Assembly: GCA_030180135.1 (NCBI GenBank)
Contig: CM058238.1
Coordinates: 8,483,248 to 8,547,247 of the forward strand
Source: Orychophragmus violaceus
Lineage: Eukaryota > Streptophyta > Magnoliopsida > Brassicales > Brassicaceae
Length of the DNA: 64,000 bases
Direction of reading: 5' to 3'
Position numbers and translations under genes: made by a program. Positions 22,495 to 32,778 of this stretch are shown piece after piece. The notes under the pieces are model-generated. The model did not search any database. It was not told where the DNA came from and saw nothing but the letters and a program-made list of their open reading frames with translations. How positions within the stretch are numbered: position 1 is the stretch's first letter; every line of letters starts with the position of its first letter.

Positions 22495-23223
22495 CCCAAA
22501 AAATTTTCTTTTCTTTTCAAATTCCATCTATCACCAGTCTGTAATCGATTTCATCTTCTCACCGACGCACAGATCGCTGTTCTAGTGACTCCTCTTTCTT
22601 CGAACTCAAACGTCTCCTTCTACTCGTTTGGACACACTTCTGTTGATTCCATCGTCTCTGCTTATCTAACGGGACATCGTCCTGTTCGGGAAGAGACGAC
22701 GAGGGAGCATGAGGACATTGGGATCTGTATGGCTCGAAAGGAACTAGGGTTAGACTTGTGGTTTGAGGACGAGCGTCTTCTTAAATCTAATAATCGGGAA
22801 CAATTGACGGACGCGGTCAACTCCATGTCGAGGATGTTGACAAATCTCGAAGAGCTTTCCAGCGATGCCGTTTTACAACATCCCGCGGATCAAAAAACCC
22901 AAACTCTCCAATCCAATTCTCCGACAACAGTACTCTTGGATGAAGATGATGATCTACCTGCTAATTCCAACAGTGAAGATCAAACCCTAACTGAAGAGCA
23001 GGATCAGATCAAGGAGATTTGTGAAAGCTTTTGTGTTCCGAAAGAGAACAACAACAACAACAACGTTTTAACAGGAAGCTTGGATCAAGAGTTTGATATT
23101 GATCAACTCATAGATTTCGATTTTGATACTTCAATATTGGGTGACTGGTGTTTGGAGAGTACTAATTCTGCAATTAACAACTTTGAAGGTTTTGATGATG
23201 GTTCCATGGTGTCAGACTGGTGA
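22495..23223 (+). pseudogene. 5'-truncated type I MADS-box gene, array copy 2
   Basis: The encoded residues are identical to copy 1 from 22585 onward, and it lacks the N-terminal half of the MADS domain in the same way. The truncation therefore predates the unit duplication. The TGA again coincides with the unit junction at the AGACTGGTGAG motif. Confidence 0.7.
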
Positions 23224-23381
23224 GAGATGGAATTTGAAAAGAAAAGTTCGATTTATTAAAACAGTTATAAAGAGAGTACATAACTAAAGAGCATAAACGC
23301 ATAGATGAAATCACAAAATGACATGCCCATTGCTTTCACTTAAGTCTCTATCTTCATCTCCTGCTTTCTTCTTCTTCATCA

Positions 23382-24689
23382 TCAATCATCTTCTTCATCT
23401 TCTTTCTTCTTCTTCTTCTTCTTAAAACCATAAAAACAAGGAACACCTCTATTATCATATTCTTTTTCTGCTTCTTCTTCTGAGTCTTTTGTATATGGAG
23501 CATAAATGCTTGACTTGAGTAGCTTTTGATCGTTAGCATTAAGATCCTCTGCCTGGTCTGCAAAGGCGTAGAATCTACTACAATCGTCTACAAAGACGTG
23601 GACTCTACTAGGATAATGGAACACTCCAAAACCTTGGATTTCAACACATTGGAGAGTGTTCCTTTCGGGATTGAAGTAGAAAACATAAAAGGGTTTCTTA
23701 GATGTATAATCACCCATGGACAACACAATTTCACCCGTAGAAATCACTCCAACAACAGAAACTTTATGAAGAAGGAATTTATCATCCCTCAACGTGTACG
23801 AATATTTCGACCATTCATGTTTCTTGACATCCTCTAAAACCCACACACGCAACTCAATGGCATCACCAGCATAATCATCATAATAAATCACACCTAACTT
23901 ACCCTTGTAGTTTATCAATTCACATAAGCTTTCTTGGTAAATAAACTTGAATGTCTCAGACCTAACATCGAAGCAAACTATTACAAGATCACAAGGCGTC
24001 TCCTCAGACGAGGTTTCAATTCCAGCTAAGTAATACAAAACCCCATTGATGCATATCCCTTCACTCACATTCTCATGTCTTACAGAACATTCGATCTTTC
24101 TCCACCTCATTTCTCTAGTTCCTATTGTCATAATTCTATTGTCATCACAACAAGATGGATAAGCCATGAACAATACTTTGAATTGCTTATCAACTGGATC
24201 AAACCCGAAAAAACTAGATGCTTTTCTGTACCTATGAATATAAGGTAAAGTCTCGTACCGTCCCGTTTTAGGGTTACATATCACAGGCACTCCTTTCTCC
24301 TCTTTGGACCACATAGCATAAAAATAGATCAAACCAGAGGCATAGCCACAAGCAAATTGTCGGTCATCACGAGGATAGATCAGCATACCCTCTGGAGGGA
24401 ACTTCATATGAAATTCTGCGGCTACTACAAGAGACGACGACGACGAATTCTCATATGGACATTGATGCTGAGGAAGCGAGAAGATGCTCCACTGACCCTC
24501 TTCTTCGATGGCGAATAAGAGACGCGGCTGAGCCGATGATCTAGTCAGGAATAACTTTGTGAAGTATGGACGAGCAAGTAGTGATGCCCATAGCTTCGAC
24601 ACACAATGAAACCTTGCAATTGACTTTGAAGGCAATCTCGATAATATCTGGAGGATGAGTTCGATAGGGATAGAAACTGATGAAAGCAT
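23382..24689 (-). CDS. F-box protein with F-box-associated domain, array copy 3
   Basis: The 435-residue protein has the same architecture as copies 1 and 2. Substitutions lie only in the N-terminal and central part (for example LLARPYFTKLF for LLVRPYFTELF, YIHRYR for YIYRYR, and ETSSEETP for QTSSEEMP) plus one inserted Ser. The C-terminal half is identical to the other copies. This block pattern indicates that the gene is a recombinant between array copies or has been partly converted. The frame is intact, so it is potentially functional. Confidence 0.9.
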   Translation of the reverse strand: MLSSVSIPIELILQILSRLPSKSIARFHCVSKLWASLLARPYFTKLFLTRSSAQPRLLFAIEEEGQWSIFSLPQHQCPYENSSSSSLVVAAEFHMKFPPEGMLIYPRDDRQFACGYASGLIYFYAMWSKEEKGVPVICNPKTGRYETLPYIHRYRKASSFFGFDPVDKQFKVLFMAYPSCCDDNRIMTIGTREMRWRKIECSVRHENVSEGICINGVLYYLAGIETSSEETPCDLVIVCFDVRSETFKFIYQESLCELINYKGKLGVIYYDDYAGDAIELRVWVLEDVKKHEWSKYSYTLRDDKFLLHKVSVVGVISTGEIVLSMGDYTSKKPFYVFYFNPERNTLQCVEIQGFGVFHYPSRVHVFVDDCSRFYAFADQAEDLNANDQKLLKSSIYAPYTKDSEEEAEKEYDNRGVPCFYGFKKKKKKKEDEEDD

Positions 24690-24727
24690 GATCGAACCTT
24701 AGAGAGAGATGTTGAAACTAATATTAT

Positions 24728-24773
24728 GACCTAGCTATATCTCTTTTTTTTTTGAACTGGACCTAGCTATATC
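24728..24773 (-). mobile_element. Ultra-short poly(A) retroposon insertion upstream of F-box copy 3
   Basis: A 13-14 bp direct repeat GACCTAGCTATAT(C) (24728 and 24760) brackets about 18 bases with T10 and GAACTG. On the minus strand this reads CAGTTC plus poly(A). Units 1 and 2 carry one copy of the repeat at the matching place (about 16076 and 20418), so they show the empty site. Confidence 0.75.
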
Positions 24774-25057
24774 AAGAGGCATTATATATAAGTAAAAAAT
24801 ATATATATGGAAAGTGGCGGCGAAATTTTTTCCTCATTACGCTCGTATTTGACATGATATGAAAGCCGAAACCCTAACAGTTGTCTCACCTCAGCTTTGT
24901 CGTTTTGTTTTTTTCTTTGTTGTTTTTGTCCTAATTGATTTCGATCTCTATCTTCTTCTTTGTTCGTTAATCAGTAACCAATTCCTGTTGTATTTGTTTC
25001 GTTCACGGAAGACGACAATTATGCTATTATTGTTACAACCATCAAAGATAATGGAGC

Positions 25058-25395
25058 TACACCTGCTGGACCAACAAGAGAGTCGTTCATCGTATTCATC
25101 TCCTCATGGCAGGTCTGCTTCTAATCAAATCACTAAATCTGATTCGTGCAGCTGAAGACAAACATTACGTGAAGATCACAGGGACGCCTCATGGCTGGGA
25201 CATCCTCTTCTACATCTTCCAATTCATCCGTGTCGTTCTGCTCTTCACCGTGATCATTTTGATCGAAACAGGCTGGTCGTTTTTGAAGCCTTTCTTACAG
25301 GAGAAAGAGAAGAACGTGTTGATGATTGTGATCCCACTTCAGGTACTAGCCAACATTGCTTCGATTGTGATTGGTGAAACCGGACCTTTCATCAG
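25058..25395 (+). pseudogene. CAND7 fragment (central coding part)
   Basis: The stretch matches CAND7 coding sequence 13297-13622 with only a few substitutions, starting at CTGGACCAACAAGAGAG and ending at ACCGGACCTTTCATC. It covers the second to fourth membrane segments only; both ends break off abruptly and a stop follows at about 25412. It lies immediately upstream of the intact GFS12 3' end, mirroring the intact CAND7 next to the GFS12 remnant. Confidence 0.93.
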
Positions 25396-25656
25396 TTTGA
25401 TGTCTTGTGGTTAGATTAATGTGGTCTTTTTTTAAGCAGAGAATAACTACAACAGTTTCTCTTGTAAAAACAGAGAAAAGTAAAATACATTTAGTCACTT
25501 CTCATTAGCCACTGATAAAACAAATCCTCTTTATCTCGTTGATCACAATCGTATCAGTGATCATCCGTAGCACTATCCAACACACACACAAAAAAAAGCT
25601 TAAAAGATTATATATAGGCTGTAGAATTTGTAAAAACAATTATATGGTATATAATT
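25396..25656. other. Spacer and GFS12 3' UTR
   Basis: The short AT-rich spacer between the CAND7 fragment and the GFS12 stop codon must contain the GFS12 3' UTR. No gene was seen. Confidence 0.5.
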
Positions 25657-28600
25657 TCAACAACAGATTCTCAAGTAACCATCATGTGCTCCAACGATGA
25701 ACAATCTGGAGAATGGTAAAACACAAATGGTCGATAAATCCGATCTGATTCTTCCTCCCTTATCCGCCATATACAGTTTCTGTGGTATAATCCGCTGATG
25801 CTGCTGCTGTTGCTCCTCCTGTCAATTGGAAAAAAAACATGTCATTCTCACATATTTGATCTTAATTTCTCGAAAATTCTGTGCATAAACCGACTGAAAA
25901 ACAATTTGGTTCACTCATATTATTCTAATCTTAGTTTAGGCATGTAGCCAAACTGATCAAGGCGTGTTTAGTTATAACTTAAAACTCATTATGTGAAATG
26001 AATCTCGATAAGGAGTGAGAAACTACCTCGTCTTGTGACTTTGACAGTGAGAAAATCCCAATGTTGTTTCTTGAGATGGAGATAACGTCTTTCCCCCAGA
26101 TGGAGAAACCTGATACGCCGTCGTTGTGTCCTTTAACAACAAAAGGCGCTGGTGTCCAGCTCCTGTTTTACCAGAAAGATAATAAACCCGTTGTTCTTAC
26201 ATGTAAACTTACAAGAAAATAAATAAACCGTGATGATTGTTTCACTCACTTCCTCAAGTCCCAGATCCGTAGAGTTTTGTCAAGAGAGCTGGAGACAAGT
26301 AAATGGCTCTCAGGTGCCGCTAACTGCAAGAAAGAAATGTTCGACAATGAGAAGGCAGGCCATATTGGTTTTAGGAGTGTATATATTCGTTTTGGGAGGG
26401 ACAAAAAGCTTAATTCACCTTAGTCACGTATCCGTGGTGAGCTCTCCAGGAGGAAATAACACCACTTTCCCTCAAGTCAAATAGCCTACACTGGCCAGAA
26501 CTAAAACCAGCTGCAATCCAAGAAGGTGATACTGATGCTCCGTCTCCATGTTTTGTTTGAGACCCTCCTGAACAAAGAGCAGAAACAAGAGAAGTAAATC
26601 CAGATTCAACAGATTCTCCTCTCCAAAGTTGAAGCTTCTGGCCTCCTGCTAGATCGATAAACCTGAATTGTACAGTGGAAATAGGTGCATATTATTATCG
26701 CTAGTGTTTAAATGTTTTGATTTTAAGTGTAGTGGATACTATTTTACCTGAGGGCACCGGATCCGGTTCCAACAACAAGCTGATCCATGTACTCTAAATA
26801 ATGCATACATGTATACAAGCTCTCATCGAATATCCCACTAGATAACCCATGTGACGCATGTCTATTAAACTGATTGGAATTATTCTTTGATGACGGATAT
26901 GAGGAAGCTTGTTCATCCGATGGTGACTCGGAGAACAAATATATTAGTTTCCCGGTTTGGCTGTTCCACACATGTATAGTTCCGTCACAAGATGCTATCT
27001 TTCCGGTGGAAGACAGAATACTGATGTCATTAACAACCTAAAATACACAACAAAAAATTAGATGCATACTTCCTATTTTCTAAGTAACAAAACAAAACAG
27101 CGCTGAAGAAAAGCTATAGTAATCCAAGGAACCAACCTCTTCATGGGCATGATACCCAGAGACACAGCTTAAGCTTGCTAGTTCCCACTTCTGAACACTT
27201 CCCTTGAACCCTGGATCAATACCTGAGGTGAAAACTGTACACTCATCTTCAGAAACTACTAAAGATCTCAGAGCTCCGTGATGGGCATGAGCTGAAGACA
27301 AAACAGTTGCTCTAATTTTCCATCGTTGCTCATCTTTTTGGTTTCCAAAACGCCCAATGTCAAGCCCATCCCAACAAGTTACTGGACTAGGAAACCATGA
27401 CCAAGGGTCATGCACAATAGGGTTTAAGACTACTTCTTGTCCTTCAACTGGGACATGTATTTGAGGTTTCACGTGATTGGAATCTCTTAACCCCTGCGAC
27501 TGGGGAACATAGCGTCCAGATCCGTTGAGCTGATTCCTAGAAGTGTGCTTAGATGGAGGGCCCTTGTTTACCACAGGCCTAGCTTCCATATTATATCGAG
27601 ATGATCGTCCTGTGTATTCCCACTGAATTACGATAGATTCAGTGATAAATGTCAATAGCTCAATGGAAATCTGTATATCAGATATTATTGCAACAGAAGC
27701 CCAGAGTTCTTCTATAGTTGAAGGAAGGATACCTTCCAGTTATGATGCTTTAGCAGATATTGCTCGAGGAGAAGCCAAGTCGGACAACCCTGACGTAATT
27801 TCTCCATACCAAGAAGTGCAGCGAAAGAAGGATAGAGAAGCAACCTATAATCCTACAATGTTAGGACATATACGGAATCATACGAAGGTTATTCACTGAT
27901 GGTTCAGGTGAAACACGCACACAATATCCATACGGCTTTTGATTGAAGATTCTGGATGCAAATTTTGTTTGCTAGTCCTGATCTTCCAGCTTAAAGAGTC
28001 AGATGCATCTGTACTTTTCTCAGAGAAAGCAAACTCATCGAAGAGCTCCTTTAACTGAGGAAGGACATGCAATGCAGTCAACTCTTGTCCAATCCGTTGG
28101 CAAATTGACATCAGGGACGTTGCAGCAAACTGGATCATTGGAGAATACAAAATTTAAAAGGATGTTAAAAGATATTCCATATACTTGCAATTAGCAGTAA
28201 AGAGGTGTACTGATGATTCCTCTTAAAAATAAGGCATTAATGCATGCCTCGCAGTGGAAGTACCAATATAACGAACTCTACAACCGAGCCCTTAAAAATT
28301 TAGCTAATATTATTTTTGGAGTCAATCTTCTTTCAACATTTAGAGTGAGACACTCAATGACAACTTAAACCAGGTTGTTCATCTTGACTATACATGATTA
28401 ATCTCAATACTGATTAAAAAATTAAAAAATCAAGAATACCTGAAGGACCCGCAACTCTAGATTTTTCTGCATAAGCACTCTTACGTTTAGGCACAACCGA
28501 CCCTGCGTGAAGATAAGACAAGCCACAACAGAAGAAAAGTTTAAGTGCTTCAATATAGAACTACAGTAAAGATAGACAGTGCAATATTATTAAACATACT

Positions 28601-31600
28601 TTGGTCAGTTCATGGATGAGCAACTCGTCGGATATAAGAGCAACTAAACCATCGAGTGTGATTAGGCAATCGGTCAGTGCTAAAGAACACCAGCTGTGAA
28701 CAGGCTCTGGTTTCTTCATAGCAGAAAGATCGATACAGAAACAAACAACATGTTCAAGCAACGGCATCATCTGTTTGACAATGAAATTCACGCCCAACAG
28801 TCTCCCTGAAAAAATTACAACACAACAATCACTTAGCTAAGTATGAATCATCCAAATAGACCTAAGTTGCTTGTACCAACAAATAGAGTGTACCAATTCT
28901 AACCAGCACCTCAATCCCATCAGTACATAGTCCTTTTCCGAAGTAATTAATCAGAGGCAGTATAGTCTGTATTAAGGGAAAAGTCAGCATCCAAACCAGA
29001 ATCTCAGAAACACAACATACCGGATGAAAGGTATATTAAAAATAATTGGAGGACACGAACAGGAGTCTCACCTGATGGACTGTAACAGGGGCGCCAAGCT
29101 CTTCGCTGGAGCCAATCAGCAGCACAGAAGCTGCAGATGCCGAAATCTTGTCCGGAGAATTATACAAGTTTGATATGATTAAAGGATGAATCATTTCAAG
29201 ATATACTCTCTTTCCAATCCGATTCCATAGTTCCCTCACAAACGAATCTTGAAGAAGAGAAACTTTCAAATGCGAGTAACCTGTCGTCTGAGCATATGAT
29301 ACTCTGTCAGGAGACAATAACTGAAACTTAACAAGAAGCTGATATTCTAATCACACATAAATTTAGATTAACAAACTCCATCGGGAACCAACAAAATATG
29401 CGTACCATTAAGATCTTCTGGATAGAAGGCAAGACAAGTCTTTGCACAGCTATTGGTGTCAAATATTTTGTGAACTCCTTGATAAGTACATAAGCCCATT
29501 CACACTCGTGGTCAGATAATAGTGTCGTCACCAGTGGCAAACAGTACGCAGCACACATCTCAGCCACAAATGTTCCCATTACTTTGAAGGCCCCCTGTTT
29601 GGCAAAACTAGCAGCATAATACAAGCGTGTTCCACCCTTGGCCAAAAGGTGAAGTGGAGCAGCAAATAAGTAAGCTGACTTCACTGTGGCTGAGAAATAC
29701 GGAGAGTTCAAAAGACTCTTTGCTGAGGGCCTCCTAAATTTTTCGAAAGGAAGAGAAAGTACAAAGTCAGTCACACATCTAAAAAAGAGAAAATGTGTTA
29801 CTACATATTTTTATTATCACCATGTAGCACACAGAGACTCATAAACACAATGAAGTATCAAAGATGACCAGGGTTTACTGAGAAAGGGTAAAACAACATA
29901 CCTTCTCCAATCTCGTTCAACACATGCTTCAACAAGTACCTTTGTAGGAGGAGGAAGTTCCTTGATTAATTCAGGCAATTCACCGCCTTCTAAATAGGTA
30001 GACAGAGACACCGAGTTAAAAAGCGGCTTCATCAAATAAAGTTCCGCCAAGACACAGCCAATAGAGAAAATATCCCCTGCGATGTCCTTTCTTAGGCAGA
30101 AATCTTGCCGCCATAGTAACAAGTCCTGAGGTTTTATAGAAACTTCGTCTCTCACCTCTATATGCTCCAGAAGATAATTCAAACATAGATTGGATGGTAG
30201 ACTATTGTTTTTTGAAGTTCCAAAAAGACTAGCATCAGCCTTGTTAGCGTTTTCACTGTTAGATTCATGCAAAGGAGACTTATCCAAGTTTTGATACACG
30301 TTATATTTTGCACTTAGATGTGATGCATGTTCAGAAAATGCAGATGCCTCTTCCGTTTCTTCCAAATAATCATCAGCTTCGAGGATGACGGACCTCTTAT
30401 TGTCCACCCCAAAGCCATGAAACGTATGCATTTCTAGTTCATTTCTACTTTGTTCCTTCTCGCGGGAAAAACGCAGGCGCACCGGATGAGGCCGGAAAAA
30501 AAGTTGTCGGCGTCCAACCGACCTTGGTACTGTCGGCTCAGATGAAGACAACATAACATTCTTTGCAGTAATAGCAGCCTTTCCTGACATTTTGTAACCA
30601 AAAGTAATATCAATCCAGTGATGTATTAGAGATGAGACATGGGGGCTTTCCAACGCATCTCGATGCAATCTAATGAACTCCTCGGGGCTGCTTGCCCATG
30701 GAGGTACAGCCAAATCAGACATACTAGGATGAAGGGAGCAAAAGATGCGGGAGTCGCAGTAAAACTCAGGGATGCACTCGTCAGGGGTCCAATCATAAAG
30801 CCTTTGCATGTCAGAGGGATACTCATTAGGTTCGTATACGGAACGAACTGCCTTTCGCAGGACACTCAGTGGCAGTCTCCTAGCTTTGTAGCTGCAAACA
30901 GCCAACTCAGACAGACATTCATCTGAAACATGATGCGGAATCTCAAATGTCGAATAGGTAAAATCTAATTGTTCATCTCCTTTTGCCAACCTCCATTTGC
31001 TTTTTCTTAAATCCCGCCAGCCTGAGTCACTATCATTTTCAGGTTTTTTGCTGAAATCTATGACCCATGGCATTACTGGATGAAATGTGTGGTCCCCCCA
31101 CCTTCGACCTGCTAGTTTGTTTAAGAAGAGTAAATACTCAAAATTGCTTACCCCTCCCTTCCACCATTTATCAAAGATAGTCTGCCAGTCCAAATGTGAA
31201 GAAATTTTAAGATCAGCATAAAGGCCAGAAGTATAACAATCCTCAACGCACCATCTTCTTCTTGAAGCAGATGAATTGGCATCTCCAGAGCCTAAATCAG
31301 GCTTGCTATAGATCTTTAACCAACTCCATAAGGAATCGGACAAGAATATGTTTGACGGACGAATGTCCCCATGGGAGATCCTCAACCCATGCAAGTGAAC
31401 TAACACAGACAACAGCTGATATATAATAAAATTTCTATGCCACTCTGACTTTATAGCATTGGGACTGTAGTGGAGAATGTTTTCCAATGTAAATGGGGCT
31501 TTGGGGAGCACTGAGACCAAACAATCAGATGATGTCAGAAATCCTAAAACCGGTGACAGATTTGGATGCCTGAGAAATTGAAGCTTGCTTTTCTCCTCTA

Positions 31601-32419
31601 ACAACGGTAACCCAAGAAGACGAAGGAAACTTTGGGTTTCTTGTCCAGATGACTTTCCATCAATCAGGCGATGTAGAGAGGCTAAAATATGATCTTCCGG
31701 ACACTCGGAAACGAAAGTAGAAGCAAGCTTTTGAAGATGAGAGGTAGAACATTTGCTAATCTGAGCAATTGGTAAAAGAGAAGCTATCGTTCTCCAGCAT
31801 GAAAAACTACCTGAAAGCTCGCAAGTAACACTTTCACAAGTGATGTTCTCTGGGCCTAAGCCTAACTCTTTGTCATCATCTTTAGTAGCCTTAGAGCCAC
31901 CGGGTGAACAATCCCAATTCTCATCACATTCAACAGCATCATTCGAATTCCCATATCTTTCACTGAAACAAAGAAGTTTGTTCAATCAAATAGGGAAAAA
32001 AATCCAAGTCTTTAGACTAAGGAGAAACCAAAAGAAAAAAAAAATTGACCATACACGTAGGCAGCTAAGCAACCATGTTCTTCCTTCCTGAGATACTCCA
32101 ACACGAACTGGGATGAAGTAGAATCAAAAGCAGAAGCAGAAGAAGAAAATTCATCGCTAGAGTCAAAAACCTACACAAAACACCATTTGAAGCAGCTTTA
32201 ATTCCAATAGTTCCACCATCGAAATCTACAGTTCATCATATTATAACTTTTGAACTAGAGAGGGTTAGGGGAATAGAAGGAGACCTTAACGACGGCGGAG
32301 GATCCAAAAGGGAGCGGGGAATCGGATAGGCCGTAAGAGAAGACGATCTGGTCGGAGAAGTCTGACTTGATCCGTTGCTCGAGGCAATCGAAGCAACCTT
32401 CACTTGCTTCACCTCGCAT
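25657..32419 (-). CDS. GFS12: BEACH-kinase-WD40 protein GFS12
   Basis: The gene has 16 exons (minus strand): 32419-32285, 32170-32055, 31962-29902, 29733-29406, 29320-29072, 28966-28894, 28805-28600, 28502-28440, 28129-27923, 27852-27733, 27622-27137, 27037-26748, 26662-26419, 26323-26250, 26162-26027 and 25818-25657. All have GT-AG boundaries and join in frame to about 1649 residues, close to the Arabidopsis protein. A kinase N-lobe and catalytic loop (HGDIRPSNIF) come first, then a BEACH domain, then the kinase C-lobe (DIFSIGCVLAELYL to RPSAKSLL), and C-terminal WD40 repeats. Arabidopsis GFS12 acts in vacuolar protein trafficking and immunity. The DFG motif is replaced (LKIYSKPD), suggesting a pseudokinase. 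Exon calls are by eye. Confidence 0.9.
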
Positions 32420-32778
32420 CCTTAATTTTCTCAGTATCCTCCTCGCATCTTTATTGCTGTCGATGGGATTCCGATCTGAAGAGAGACGTCAATAATCCTT
32501 TTTCTAAGAAAAGATCGACCAATCTCGGCGACCTTCTGAAATCAAACGCGGCCAAGAACGCCGCGTTTCCTTCCCTCCAAAACGCTGCCGTTTCAGCTCC
32601 TTACTACCAAAAGTAATGATTTCTAAATTTATTTATTGGAGTATAATTGGTTCAATACCGGTTCAATCGGTTAAATAATCCGGTGATGATTTTGGTTTTT
32701 CAAATATTTTAAGACGGCCGTGAAAGTTCAGTGACGGAGAGTATTTTGTCGTCGGAAACTAGAAAGGCACAAATTGCA
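32420..32778. promoter_or_regulatory. Divergent promoter region between GFS12 and the Lys-rich gene
   Basis: About 360 bp separate the two divergent start codons, so this segment must supply both 5' UTRs and probably both promoters. No TATA box or known operator is clear. The left half (32458-32612) is unusually codon-like for a promoter; see the separate entry. Confidence 0.5.
32458..32616 (+). other. Coding-like orphan stretch in the divergent promoter
   Basis: A plus-strand frame encodes RWDSDLKRDVNNPFSKKRS, then NLGDLLKSNAAKNAAF, ending at a TAA. Composition and the absence of stops look like a conserved C-terminal exon, but no domain is recognised and upstream exons are not apparent. 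It may be a gene remnant or an upstream ORF of the Lys-rich gene. Confidence 0.3.

Larger units (their letters stand above)
18905..23213. repeat. Tandem repeat unit 2 (F-box, Helitron, truncated MADS)
   Basis: The second full unit (4309 bp) has the same order as unit 1. The F-box and MADS reading frames are identical in protein sequence to those of unit 1, while AT microsatellites differ in length. It lacks the poly(A) mini-insertion. Confidence 0.95.
23214..24822. repeat. Partial tandem repeat unit 3 (F-box only)
   Basis: The unit matches units 1 and 2 from the junction through the F-box gene and about 130 bp beyond its start, ending near 24822 at GGCGGC. In units 1 and 2 the CAGTGTTTTTAAAACC repeat begins at that point. 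The first about 755 bp look identical to unit 2; differences begin at about 23970. Confidence 0.9.

Noticed and set aside
14563..23213. Near-identical units 1 and 2 as a pure assembly artefact
   Set aside because: They differ in several microsatellite lengths, at least one single base (16455/20795 region) and a 39-bp insertion, so they are distinct copies; long-read support would still be welcome.
25396..25430. CAND7 fragment as a functional short gene
   Set aside because: It lacks the signal peptide, the lumenal domain, the first membrane segment and the last three, and it ends in unrelated codons after the breakpoint.
27642..27899. 85-residue plus-strand ORF inside GFS12
   Set aside because: It lies opposite GFS12 exon 10 and an intron; the minus strand carries family-consistent coding sequence with proper splice sites.
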